Shown here one piece after another: positions 23,825 to 34,504 of a stretch of 64,000 nucleotides of DNA (within the stretch, counting starts at the first letter, position 1; each line of letters opens with the position of its first letter). Position numbers and translations under genes: made by a program. This DNA comes from Molossus alvarezi. Its lineage: Eukaryota; Chordata; Mammalia; Chiroptera; Molossidae. The stretch covers positions 132,173,430-132,237,429 of the forward strand of contig CM073908.1 in assembly GCA_037176705.1 (NCBI GenBank), written 5' to 3'. The notes under the pieces are model-generated. The model saw nothing but the letters and a program-made list of their open reading frames with translations, searched no databases and was not told the DNA's origin.

Positions 23825-25591
23825 AGAGAATTAAACACAGAGAAAATAATGAAAAATAAGAAAGAACAAGATATGGAATACACAGTGAGAAGGTCTAAAA
23901 TATATTTGATCTAAGAAAGGGAAAAGAGAATGGAGCAGAAGCAATATTTGAAGAAATATTGGGTGATAATTTTTCAAAACTGATGACAGATCAAGTGCCC
24001 AGGGAATGTCAAACAGGATAAACAAAAAGAAGTCTGCACCTAGACATATTAGAATGAACTGGAAGAAAAATCAAAGGCAAAAAGAAAAACATTCTTAAGC
24101 AACCAGAAGAAAGGATGGCAGTTATCCTTTAAAGGATAGCAGTTAGATCAAGAGTTACCTTCAACAACTGAAGCCAGAATACAATGGAATGATATTTTCA
24201 ATGTGACAAATGAAAATAACTGCACTTCTAGAATTGCATACACCTTTCATGAATGAGGGTGAAAGAAATATATTTTCAGACAAACAAAAAATGATTAAGT
24301 ATATCACCACAGTCTTTCTCTAAAGGAAACCTGAAAGGAAATATTTCAAGTTAAAGGAAAGTCATTCCAAATGGAAGGTATATGATAAAAGAATGAAGGT
24401 CAAAACTGAATGGTAAATATGAAAACTAATATAATTGAACATTGATTATATAAAACTTTACCTACAAGGTCAAGTGACACTTAGAGAAACAAAAACAAAA
24501 GCAAGATTTATAAGTTTTAAATGGTTATATTAGAAAAGAGGCAAGACTGAAAATTAGTGAACTAAGCATCCATATCAAGAAGTTAGGAAAAAAAAAACAG
24601 CAGAAGATAACCTAAAAAAGAAGGATTAAAGAAATGATAAAGAGAAGAAATTAACAAAATAGAAAACAAATATATAATGGACAGGATCGGTAAATCCAAG
24701 AGTTGATTTTTCAAAATACTAATAAAATTATATGGTTCTTGACTTTTCCTGTTTGATTTATTTTGCTTAGCATAATATTCTCAAGATCCATCCATGTTAC
24801 TCATATGTATAATATAAAACTGAAAGCAATAACTGAACAAACAATACAAATAAATATCATAGACACAGACAATGGTATGGTGGTTACCAGAGGGAAGGGG
24901 GTGGGGGTAGTAAAGAGTAAAGGGGGTCAAATATATGGTGACAGAAGATGATCTGACTTTGGGTGGTAAACAATGCAATATATACATGATATATTATAAA
25001 ACTGCACACTTGAATCCTATATAATTTCATTAACCAATGTCATCAGACTAATAAAACTGATGAACCCTTGGGAAGGTTGATCAAGTAAAAAGAGAGAAGA
25101 TACAAATATCCAAATCATATGTGAAAAAAATGATTATGACTACAGTTTCTGCAGACATTAAAAAAGATAAGAGGATATTAATAACATTTGAAATTTTAAA
25201 AAATAGATAAATTCCTAGAAAATGTAACTTATCAAAATTGACTTGAAAAAAGAGAAAAATCTGAGAAGTCTTATAGTAACTAAAGAACCCAAATCTGTAG
25301 TCAAAAATCTTCTTACAAAGAAAACTCCAGTCCTAGTTCTCTCTACTGGTGAATTCTATGAAATAGTCAATGAAGAAATATTCCAATCACACACAGATCT
25401 TCCAGAGAAAAGATAATGAAGGAGCACTATCCCCACCTTATTTTATGAGGCTAGGATAACCTGATAAAGAAAATATAAGAAGAAAACTCGGGCCAATTTC
25501 ACTCAGGAACTCATGCCACTATCCCCCCCCCCAAAAAAAAGATATCAAACTGAATCCAGCAGAATATAAAAGGAATAATGCAATATGACTA
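23825..25591 (+). mobile_element. old LINE-1: ORF1 end joined to ORF2 RT part, decayed
   Basis: The left half carries ORF1 C-terminal wording ('agccagaatacaatggaatgatattttcaatg', 'aatgagggtgaaagaaatatattttcagacaaac'). From about 24490 it is ORF2 ('ggttatattagaaaagaggcaagactgaaaatt', 'agttgatttttcaaaatactaataaaa', 'gaacccttgggaaggttgatcaag', 'tagttctctctactggtgaattctatg'). The endonuclease region is missing between the two, so this is a deleted L1M-type copy. It was later hit by the inverted L1 at 24728-25046. Confidence 0.78.
24728..25046 (+). mobile_element. twin-primed (5'-inverted) LINE-1 insertion
   Basis: Positions 24731-24797 are antisense L1 3' UTR ('ttttgcttagcataatattctc', 'agatccatccatgtt'). 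From about 24800 the sequence switches to sense L1 3' UTR ('catagacacagacaatggtatggtggttaccagagggaag'). The duplication ACTAATAAAA at 24718-24727 and 25047-25056 brackets both parts, and removing them restores the host L1 ORF2 reading. That is the hallmark of twin priming. Confidence 0.85.
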
Positions 25592-25960
25592 AAGTGAGTT
25601 TATTCACCTTCTCCCCCACCCAACTCACATTCTAGCTACATTCAACAGTTTGCAATTCTCTGACTACCACACATTTCACCATGCCTCTGGAGCCTTTGGA
25701 TGTGTTCTTCGTCTCTTCTTCCCAGCTGCTCACCGCATGGCATGTCCCTTACAATGCCTTTCCTAGACCACTCAGGTAAAAGCAACCTCTTCTGCTTTGG
25801 CTTCTACTGTACCTTCTGCACCTTTCTAACATCGTATCTATAACATTTTATTGCACATATTTATAAACTTGCCTGTTTCTGACTGAACAAGCTCCCCAAG
25901 GGTAGAGAATACATGTTCATCTCTATGCTACTAAATGTTAAGTATGTATAACTGGATCTC
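25592..25960 (+). repeat. L2 3' part, sense
   Basis: 'ggagcctttggatgtgttcttc', 'tgcctttcctagaccactcagg', 'ataacattttattgcacatatttataaac' and 'aagctccccaagggtagagaatacatg' follow the L2 3' order. Diverged. Confidence 0.55.
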
Positions 25961-25979
25961 TCTTTCATAAAGAAAATGT

Positions 25980-26440
25980 CATATTCCATGTATGTGCTAC
26001 TAAAAATTATCAAAAGACATGCTAACCTTATTTACAATAACTAAGATACAAAAACAATATGTGTCCATTAACAGATGAATATATAAAGAGTGAGATTATA
26101 CACTCACACACACACACATGTGCACACACACATATACAAAATGGAGTATTATTCACCCATAAAAAAATAAGAAAATCTTGCCATTTGAAACACCATGGAT
26201 GATCCCAGAGGGCATTATGCTAAGTGAAATAAGCCAGAAAGAGAAAGACAAATGATGTTTGGTATCACTTATATGTCAAATCTTGTCAAGTAATCCATAG
26301 TAAAGCTAGGGGTGAAGAAGACAGCTAACAATGGTTACCTTTGGGTGGTGGAATTATGGGCAACTTATTTATTTATTTTTTAAATTTCTGTGATTAACAT
26401 GTATAGCTTTGGAAATAAGTAAAAGAGACAAAAAAAGAAG
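25980..26440 (+). mobile_element. old LINE-1 3' fragment, sense
   Basis: 'tatttacaataactaagatac', 'tgtccattaacagatgaatatataaa', 'atggagtattattcacccat', 'ggcattatgctaagtgaaataagcc' show the ORF2-tail/3' UTR order of L1. A (CA)n-rich patch lies at 26101-26135. No intact ORF. Confidence 0.8.
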
Positions 26441-26449
26441 TGACGATAA

Positions 26450-27770
26450 ATAAAAGATTGATGGACTTGACTACATTAACATTAAGAACTTGTGTTCATC
26501 AAAGGTATAATAAAAATGGTAAAAAGGCAAGCCACAAATGGGAGACAATATTTTTGCAACACACATAAAAGGAACTCCCACAAATCAATGGGGAAAAGGA
26601 AAACAAACTGATAGTAAAATGGACTTAAACAGCTGACTTAATAAAGAGGAATTGAAATGCTCAAAGAGCCCTGGCCGGTTTGGCTCAGCAGTTAGAGCAT
26701 CAGCCTGCAGTCCAGAGAGACCAGGGTTCAGTTCCCACTAAGAGTGCATACCTCCATTGCAGTTTGTCCCTGCCCCTGGTTGGTCGTGCGGGTGGCAGCC
26801 ACTTGATGTGTCCTTTTCACGTCGATGTTTCTCTCTCTCTCTTCCTCTCTCTCCCTCCCACTCTAACTGAACAAAAAATGGAAAAATGTCCTCGAGTGAG
26901 GATAAAAAAAAAAAAAAAAAGAAAGAAATGGCCAAAGAATGTACATATATGCATATCTATGAGTCCATATATTTTTACATGTACATATGCATTCATACTT
27001 TAATATGTATACATGAAAATGTGATTAAATCATTAGTAACTCAAGAAAGGCAAATTAGGGGCACAATGAGACACCCCATCAGTTTGGAAAAAATGTTAAA
27101 CTCTACAATAACAAGGGCTTCAAGGCTAGAGAAACACAAACTCTTACACACTGCCACTGAAAGTGTAAACTGGTTCAACTGCTTTGGAAAAAAGCTTGGC
27201 TTTATCTAGCAACATGGACAAATGCATACTTCTTCACATCAGGACATATATATGAGAATGTTCATTATTCATAGTGGCCCCAAAACAGAAACAACTGTCC
27301 ATCAACAATAAAGTGAATAAATTAATTGTGGTAAGTTATACAATGGAATGTTAACACAGCAGTGAAAATTCATGAATCAGAGCTACACATGAGAACATGA
27401 ATGAATTTAGAAATACAATATTGAGTAGTTAAAAGGAAGACACAAAAAATGCATACAGTATCTTTCACTAAAATAAAGTTCAAAAATAGGCAAAACTATT
27501 GTTTAGGGATAGTGTACACAGATGATAAAACTATAAAGAAAATTAAGACAGTGATTCCTTTTTAAAAAAAATAGTATAATAGTTACATTTGATGGTTGCA
27601 GGAAGGGGAACGTTGATGGAAAAGGGACATGTGGGGAGCTTCTCAGCTGCTGATAATGTTTTATTTCTTTTTGTGGATAGGATTAACATGGAAGTTTGCT
27701 TTATAAAAAGTATAAATATAAAAATATAACTAGAAAAGTATAAATTATACATAATTTATCTAAAAGGCTT
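26450..27770 (+). mobile_element. old LINE-1 ORF2 3' half, split by a Ves SINE
   Basis: Left of the SINE: 'acttgactacattaacattaagaacttgtgttcatc' and 'aaactgatagtaaaatgg'. Right of it: 'caaattaggggcacaatgagacaccccatc', 'taaactggttcaactgctttggaa', 'atcaacaataaagtgaataaatt'. Frames are lost. The 3' edge is vague. Confidence 0.72.
26669..26924 (+). mobile_element. Ves SINE
   Basis: Head 'ccctggccggtttggctcag', 'gggttcagttcccactaagagtgcat', short CT tract, A17 tail near 26905. Duplication gaaatgctcaaagag (26654-26668) against gaaatggccaaagaa (26925-26939), three mismatches. Confidence 0.94.
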
Positions 27771-27779
27771 TTTTAAGAC

Positions 27780-28070
27780 TATAAAAGGTCCTCTGCACTG
27801 ACAAAAATTAACCATTTGAAATTAGAGACTTAATGCTCCAGAGGTCAAATTTAAATATAGGAGAATGAACCCAAACAAAACTGATGTGAACCCAGGTGGA
27901 CTGAAAACTGTAATCAGCATCTCTCCCCATTGCCGTTGTCAATTCTGATCTCCTCAAAGAAGCCTGTGCCATCGTTCTTGCAATTACTAATTTCTTGCTT
28001 TAGAACATTTCACCAAAAGTCTAGATTCATCTTTGCTTGGTACTAATTGTCCAGGTGCGACAGATGCAAT
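27780..28070. other. unassigned sequence
   Basis: Nothing recognised between two L1 remnants, except that 'gatctcctcaaagaagcctgtgcc' near 27950 loosely recalls an L2 3' phrase. Confidence 0.25.
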
Positions 28071-28074
28071 AGAC

Positions 28075-29025
28075 AAACATACCCTGAAATATAAAATTTC
28101 TAAATTTAATACTCCAAAAGTTTATATGGAACAATAAAAGACCCCAAATAGCCACAGCAATTTTGAAAAAAAAGAACAAAGTAGAAGGGATCACAATACC
28201 AGATATCAAGTTATACTACAAAGCTATTGTAATCAAAACAGCCTGGCACTGGCACAAGAACTGGCATATAGATCAATGGAACAGAACAGAGAACCCAGTA
28301 TCTATCCAATACAGTATGCACAATAATATTCGACAAAGGAAGCAAGAACATACAATAGAGAAAAGACAATCTCTTCAGTAAATGGTGCTGAGAAAATTGG
28401 ACAGCTATATGCAAAAAAAAAAAAAAAAATGAAACTAGACCACCAACTTACACCATACACAAGAATAAACTCAAAATGGATAAAAGACTTAAATGTAACC
28501 AGTGAAACCATTAAAATCCTAGAAGAAAATGTAGGCAGAAAAATCTCAGACATCACATGTAGTAGAATTTTCACTGATACATCACCTAGGGCAACAGAAA
28601 CAAAGGAAAAATTAATAAATGGGACTACATCAAACTTAAAAGGCTTCTGCACAGCAAAATAAACCAGCATCAAAATGAAAAGGGAACCCGCTCTCTGGGA
28701 GAACATATTTGCCAACGATATACTGGATAAGGGGTTAATATCCAAAATACATAGAGTACTCTTACAACTCAACAAAAGGAAGACAAACAATACAATTAAA
28801 AAATGGGCAGAGGACCTGAATACACTTCTCCAAACAGGACATACAATTGGCTGGGAGACATGAAAAAATACTCAACATCACTAATCATCAGAGAGATGCG
28901 AATTAAAATGACTATGAGATATCACCTCACACCTGCCAGAATGGCTGCCATCAATAAATCCTCAAATAACAAATGGTGGCGAAGATGTGGAGAAAAGAGT
29001 ACTCTAGCACACTGCTGGTGGGAAG
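28075..29025 (+). mobile_element. LINE-1 ORF2 C-terminal fragment lacking 3' UTR
   Basis: Encodes, with frame breaks, the C-terminal third of L1 ORF2: [50 protein letters not shown] and AHCWWE near the end. It stops abruptly at about 29025, at 'ctgctggtgggaa', where L1 should continue 'tgcagactgg'. No 3' UTR or poly(A) follows, so the 3' side was lost by deletion or rearrangement rather than by ordinary 5' truncation. The minus-strand 162-codon frame at 28302-28790 is only the antisense shadow of this element. Confidence 0.88.
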
Positions 29026-29029
29026 TCAA

Positions 29030-31160
29030 ACTACCAAAAACATTTTTGTTGTGCATCCTTGTTCCCCAAAACTCCAAGGAGGAACTTTAAGAACTGTTAC
29101 TTAAGATGGGAAAGCTGAATGAGTCCTGGGCTTTGACTCTAATTTCATTCACAGTAAGTTAACTTGGATCTCTGTGATACATTTTCGGGTTTGGCAAATG
29201 GGCAAATGATTTCTATTTTTCTCTCTTTTTTTTTTTTTTTTGGCAAGTGATTTCAATGGGAGAAATTATCCTCTACAAAAAAAAAAAAATTATAAAAATA
29301 ACGAGAGGTCTGGAACCCACTTCTACGGAGGCACTCTCTTTTGGTGTGAGCCTCTGAGCGGCCTTTCATGCAGGTGGCACATGACGTCACTCAGCCCCAG
29401 CTGTTCCTTATTAACTCAGCTTCTCAGTGAAAGATACAGCCTTTTACAACTTGACTTTTTAAAGAAGAGAGCCCATTTTGCAAATCAACCAAACACATTA
29501 AGCACAGTCAGACGGCTGCATTTCACAAATATGAATTAAACAAAGAAACCCTATGTCTTCACAGCCTCCACTAAAAAGACGTGGATTGATTTGAAGTGCT
29601 GAAGGACACCAGGCTTGGCGGAAAAGCATCCCTGTTTTGTTACCCTAAAGGAAATGCCTGCCAAACCAACTGCACCTCCAGTGGGTCAAAGCTCGAGAAT
29701 CACCCAGAAGCCTATAACCTTCATCGAGGCCTCAAAACCATCTCCAACATGAGCAGACTTTGTAAATATCTTTTTTGCCTACTCATGATGCATAATTAGG
29801 CCCTGGCCATGGGGCTAAGAGGTGGAGAAGAAAAGCCAGGACGCCTGCAGGCTGCCACTTGAGTTCACAGCAAAATGACAGACAGCATGCGTGATCCAAG
29901 GGAAAGAATCTGACAGTCACACTTCAGTCTTTCAGCAACATTTTTTTTTACATGGGGAGACTGTAGCATCAATAGTGTCATCTTCTAATAGAAAGGACAA
30001 CTACATAAAATGCATAATTGCCCGTCTAAATGACTTGTTATTTTGACTGCCTGTTTTAAAATGTCTGTAATTGCTTCCAATGAGACTTGGAATAAATGAT
30101 AAGTCAGCACAGGCAATCAGTGGTGGAGACATAGCATGGCTTTGGAAAACTTAGTACAGATTATTTTGTCATGTGTCAATTTCCACCAATTTCTGATTAT
30201 GAGCACAAGGCATTTGCACTGCTTTACTGGGTATTTCTTCCAACTTGTCCCACTTCAGCAACAGAAAGAGTATCACATGTAGGTGTATAAAAGACAAGGC
30301 AGTCTATTTTCAAAGGCAATGAGCAGAAACTGGCTAAGCCTGATAAATGAGTTTTAAAGAATTTTAGCTCGTGCCAAATCCTGGCTCTTTCTGTAAAACA
30401 AAACCAAGTAAGGTAGAACCACACCTCACTGAGAGTTATTGCTATCTCTCCAAATGAACTTTTTTTCTCCCTCATATGCTTGTTTGCCAAGTTTTCAAAT
30501 AACAAATCACTTCTTTATAACAAAATTGTCTCCCTGGAATAATAGGCTTCGGTGTGAGTTCTGATAGAGCAATAGCTCCTCTAAATGACAGCAAAGGCTT
30601 GCAGCAGGCATGTGAGGCACATCTATTTCAGGGCTTCCCATTAGAGAGAAAAGCAGTTTGGTAAGAAATGAAGTCATTTCCTGACTCATTGGGATGCCAT
30701 GTTTATACCACAGCTTTCTGCCTAAGGATACAGAGGTTACAAAATGTGGCTGAGCCAAAAAGAGATGAATCACCCCTCGCAGATCCAGGAAACCAACTTT
30801 TCAAGGTCCTCCACATGCCACTAGAACGTATTAGCTAGAGAAAAAGGCTAAGGAGAGCCTTCACCCATTCCTTCCATAGTAAAGAAAAGGTTTTCCATCC
30901 TACACACTTTGTTAAAGCCAATTCCATAAATGATCCCTTTAAGTATAATGACCTTTTTAAGTGTAGATGTATTAAAAACAGATCAAAGTTTAGACATTAC
31001 AAACATCAGGAGATGGGGAGAAGATGATTCAAAGCCTATTGATTTTGTATGTTCTAAAATAAGTGAGTCAAAGTACCAAAAAAAAAAAAACTAATTTTGG
31101 GTGGATAATATACAATAATTAAGTAAGGATTCTAAGGACTTATTTTACTAATAAAATGTT
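29030..31160. other. unique DNA with possible regulatory content
   Basis: About 2.1 kb with almost no recognised repeats, unusual in this window. It holds a poly(T) block (29226-29241), an A run (29278-29290), and a CRE/E-box cluster described separately. Frames at 29240-29539, 30224-30505 and 30507-30773 match nothing I know. A long intergenic RNA cannot be excluded. Confidence 0.4.
29370..29405. promoter_or_regulatory. candidate CRE plus E-box cluster
   Basis: A perfect palindromic CRE, TGACGTCA, lies at 29382-29389, with CAGGTG about 12 bases upstream (29371-29376) and CAGCTG at 29398-29403. Seen directly. Function is inference only, since such motifs also occur by chance. Confidence 0.3.
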
Positions 31161-31171
31161 TAATATTCAGT

Positions 31172-32183
31172 CATGCAATGTTGGTGGGAATGCAGACTGG
31201 TGCATCCACTATAGAAACATTATGGCCCTGGCCGGTTTAGCTCGGAAGTAGAGCATCAGCCCACGGATCAAAGAGTCGTGGGTTCGATTCTAGTCAAGGG
31301 CATGTACCTCGGTTGTGGTTCAGTCCCCGGCCCTAGTCGGGGTCATGTGGGAGGCAACCAATCAATGTGTCTCTCTCAGGTCAATGGTTCTCTCTCTCTC
31401 TCTCTCCCCCAAGATATAAATGGAAAAAAAAATATCCTTGAGTGAGGATTTAAAAAGAAAAAAAAGAAAACCATATGGAGGGTCCTCAAAAAATTAAAAA
31501 TGAAACTGCCTTTTGACCCAGCGATTCCATTTCTGGGTCTATATCTGAAGAAACCCAAAACACTAATTTGAAAGAATTTATACACCCCTATGTTCATTGC
31601 AGTGTTATTTACAATAGCCAAGATGTGGAAGCAACCCAAGTGCCCATTAATACATGAGTAGATAAAAATAAGTTGTGATAAAAAAATTAAAATAAATAAG
31701 TTGTGGCATATATATATATATATAATAGAATATTACATGGCTATTTAAAAAAATGAAATTTTACCATTTGTAACAGCATGGATGTACCTAGAGGGTATTA
31801 TGTTAAGTGAAATAAGTCAGTCAAAGAAAGACAAATACCATATGATTTCACTTACATGTGGAATCTAAAGAACAATATAAATGAACAAACAAAACAGAAA
31901 CAGACTCATAGACACAGAGAACAGACTGATGGTTGTCAGAGGGGAGAGGGAATTAGGGGCCCTGGGTGAAAGGATTAAGGCATAGGGATTAGGTGAAGGG
32001 ATTAAGCAGTACAAATTGGTAGTTACAAAATAGTCATGAGGATGTAAAGTATAGCATAGGGAACAATATTGTAATAACTATGTATGTGCCAGGTGGGTAC
32101 TGGACATATTGGGGGGTACACTTGTAAACTATATGACTTAAACGCATACAAAATAATATGGAATGTAAACTTTAATTTAAACA
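31172..32183 (+). mobile_element. LINE-1 3' end, sense, split by Ves
   Basis: 'caatgttggtgggaatgcagactggtgcatcc' leads into 'ttttgacccagcgattccatttctgggt', 'caatagccaagatgtggaagcaacccaagtg', 'gggtattatgttaagtgaaataagtcag' and the 3' UTR, ending 'aactttaatttaaa'. A Ves lies at 31226-31464. The element is flanked by aatattcag at 31162-31170 and 32183-32191, its probable target duplication. Confidence 0.85.
31226..31464 (+). mobile_element. Ves SINE
   Basis: Head 'ccctggccggtttagctcgg' (the usual 'cagcggttag' is shortened to 'ggaagtag'), 'gggttcgattctagtcaaggg', CT tract, A-rich tail. Approximate duplication agaaacattatgg (31213-31225) against agaaaaccatatgg (31465-31478). Confidence 0.93.
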
Positions 32184-32191
32184 ATATTCAG

Positions 32192-32443
32192 GCCCTGGCC
32201 GGTGTTGCTCAGTGGTTAGAGTGCTGGCCTATGCACAAAAGGGTTGTGTGTTAATTCCTGGTCAAGTGCACACACCTGGGTTGCAGGTTTGATGCCGAGC
32301 TCCAGCCGAGGCACGTTCGAGAGGCAACCAATCCATGTGTCTCTCTCACATTGATGTTTCTCTCTCTGTGTCTCTCTCTCCCACTCTCTATAAAAAAATC
32401 AATGGGAAAAATACCTTCTGGTGAGGATTAACAAAATATACAT
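32192..32443 (+). mobile_element. Ves SINE at the 3' junction of an L1
   Basis: Head 'gccctggccggtgttgctcag', CT tract with a tgtg interruption, tail 'ggtgaggattaacaaaat'. ATATTCAG at 32184-32191 and 32444-32451 is its duplication. The left copy is also the right duplication of the preceding L1. Confidence 0.93.
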
Positions 32444-32679
32444 ATATTCAGTCTCATTAGTAATTAAAGATAAATTCTATAAATTTAAAATAACAAGATA
32501 TCCTTTTCACTTATCAAGTTAGCAACAGTTGACAAAATAAAGGGGGGATGGATGTTACTCACAGCTAGTGAGGGACTTGGCTCAACTTCCTGGAAGATGA
32601 TTGGGCAACACTTAGCAAAATCTTTTAAAATGCTCATACTCCTTAACCCAGTAATTCTGCTTCTATAAGCTTATCTTTT

Positions 32680-32691
32680 TTTTCCTTTTTC

Positions 32692-32724
<33 letters not shown>

Positions 32725-33416
32725 GAGATATAACATTTTTTAAGGTATACAACATGTTGATTTGATACACTTGTGTGTTGGGAAATGATTACCACCTTAG
32801 TGTTAGCTAACACCTCCATTAGGTCACATAATTACCATTTCATTTTTGTGGTAAGAACATTTAAGATCTATTCCCTTAGGATTTAGAAGTACAAATTGGT
32901 AGTTACAAGACTATAGAAAATAGAGTCAATAATATTGTAATAACTATATATGGAACCAGGTGGGAACTGGCAATATCAGGGGGAACACTTTGTAAAGTAT
33001 ATGATTGTGTAACCACTATGCTGTGCACCTGAAACTAATATAAAATAATATTGAATGTAAACTTTAATTGAAAAAAGATCTAGTCCCTTAGCAACTTTCA
33101 AGTATATAATACAGTATTGTTAACTATAATCACCATGCTATACATTAGATCCCCAAAAGTTATTCAATTTATAACTAGAAGTTTGTACCCTTTGACCAAC
33201 ATCTCCCCATTTTTTCTAGCACTACCACCCACAGCCCCTGGTAACTAGGGTAGAATACTCTGTATGAATTTGACTATTTTAGATTCCACATGTAAATGAT
33301 ATCATACAGTATTTGTCTTCCTTGGTCTAACTCATTTCACTTATCATAACACCCTCAAGGTTGATCCATGTTGCCGCAAATGACAGGATTTCCTTCTTTC
33401 TCAAAGTTGAATAATA

Positions 33417-33458
<42 letters not shown>

Positions 33459-33475
33459 ACATCTTTTTTCATTCA
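32680..33475 (-). mobile_element. LINE-1 3' UTR, antisense, itself containing a sense L1 piece
   Basis: A T-rich run at 32681-32724 (its reversed poly(A)) is followed by reversed L1 3' UTR: 'gtatacaacatgttgatttgatacac', then after 33080 'acaaccaccatgctatac'-type text ('ataatcaccatgctatacattag'), 'cacagcccctggtaac' and 'acaccctcaaggttgatccatg'. A sense L1 3' end (32885-33080: 'tagtacaaattggtag...', 'ctatgctgtgcacctgaaac', 'aactttaattgaaaa') sits inside. A (TG)n of about 39 bp lies at 33419-33457. Confidence 0.72.
33419..33457 (+). repeat. (TG)n microsatellite
   Basis: About 19 uninterrupted TG units at the 5' side of the antisense L1 insertion. Confidence 0.97.
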
Positions 33476-33812
33476 TCTAGGAATCTGTCTTAAAGCAATA
33501 ATCTGATATTTGTATAAATAAATAAATAAAAAGATATATCCACAAAACTATCATTATAGTACTATTTATAGTGGAAAACATGAAAAACAACTTAATATCA
33601 ATAATAAATAAATAACAGTATTATTGTAAAACACTAATATGGTGGAGCATTACACAACCAATTTGAACTATACTTAGGGATTACCTGTAATAGTAAGGAA
33701 TTGTACCAATGAAAAAAGCATTGTGGAAAACTAATATACAGGAAGTTAATATATTCAAAGGAATTCCTAATTGGGTATCACGCTAGAGAATGGGCTGGAA
33801 GAATTTTCTCCA

Positions 33813-33945
33813 CCTTAATTAATTAATTTATTTATTTATTTACTTACTTACTTACTTATTGTTAACCCTCACCCAAGGATCCAACCTGGGACCCTTCAGT
33901 GCACAGGTGGATGCTCCAACCACTGAGCAACACTGGCCCTGGTTC
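33813..33945 (-). mobile_element. Ves SINE with large internal deletion
   Basis: Antisense: 'gttaaccctcacccaaggat' (3' end) joins directly to 'ccaacctgggacccttcag' and 'aaccactgagcaacactggccc' (tRNA-like head). The CT/GA tract and middle body are missing. A TTTA/CTTA-rich tail lies at 33821-33869. Short duplication ttctcca at 33806-33812 and 33946-33952. Confidence 0.85.
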
Positions 33946-33952
33946 TTCTCCA

Positions 33953-34500
33953 TTTTAAATATACCAAGTCATTATTGATGTCATTGTAGTGTATTCACAC
34001 AGTGAAACTTTGAAAACCTGGTGGTATTTCTTGATGAACTTGAGTCAATACGTGTCTGCATAAACTTCTCAAAGAAAACTAGAGCTGAGCTATCTGCTGG
34101 CTGACCCTGCTCCAGGTTCCTGAAAGACCACAGGCAATAAGGAGAGGGCAGTATTGGGAACAGTCAGTCCGCAGACTGGCCAGGGGATATAGCCACGCTT
34201 TCCGGAAGACTTGTACCACACTCCAGTATTACCATAGATCCTAAAACTCCCCCGAATAGATGCTTATTGATTCTTGCCTAATTTCTTACAGAATATTAAA
34301 TATCGGATGGAGATGGGAGGAGGGGTATCAGAGAAAAGTATATAGAAACAGAGACCAAATCCAGAGAAAGAAGCCAATTGGGTGAAGAAGAAAGATCTAA
34401 GAAATGTAGAAGAAAAGAAAGAATAGGAAGAGGAATAGAGAACAGTGAAGTAAAATTTCCTCAAAACTATAGTAAATTATTTTATGAATTAAAATAAATA
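33953..34500. other. unique DNA, no gene seen
   Basis: Purine-rich around 34310-34440. No repeat or exon recognised. Confidence 0.3.
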
Positions 34501-34504
34501 GTTA

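Larger units (their letters stand above)
32452..33805 (+). mobile_element. older LINE-1 (L1ME-type) broken by a second L1
   Basis: The left part reads 'tctcattagtaattaaagataaattc' and 'actccttaacccagtaattctgcttctat' up to about 32675. The continuation 'gaatctgtcttaaagcaataatctg' and 'aactatcattatagtactatttatagtgg' appears only after 33480. The interval between is later insertion material. No ORF survives. Confidence 0.7.

Noticed and set aside
28302..28790. 162-codon minus-strand frame resembling a membrane protein
   Set aside because: Antisense of the L1 ORF2 fragment at 28075-29025; A-rich L1 sense DNA gives F/L/V-rich antisense frames.
29796..29830. ggccctggccatggggctaag resembling a Ves head
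   Set aside because: Only the first dozen bases match; no B-box, CT tract or tail follows.
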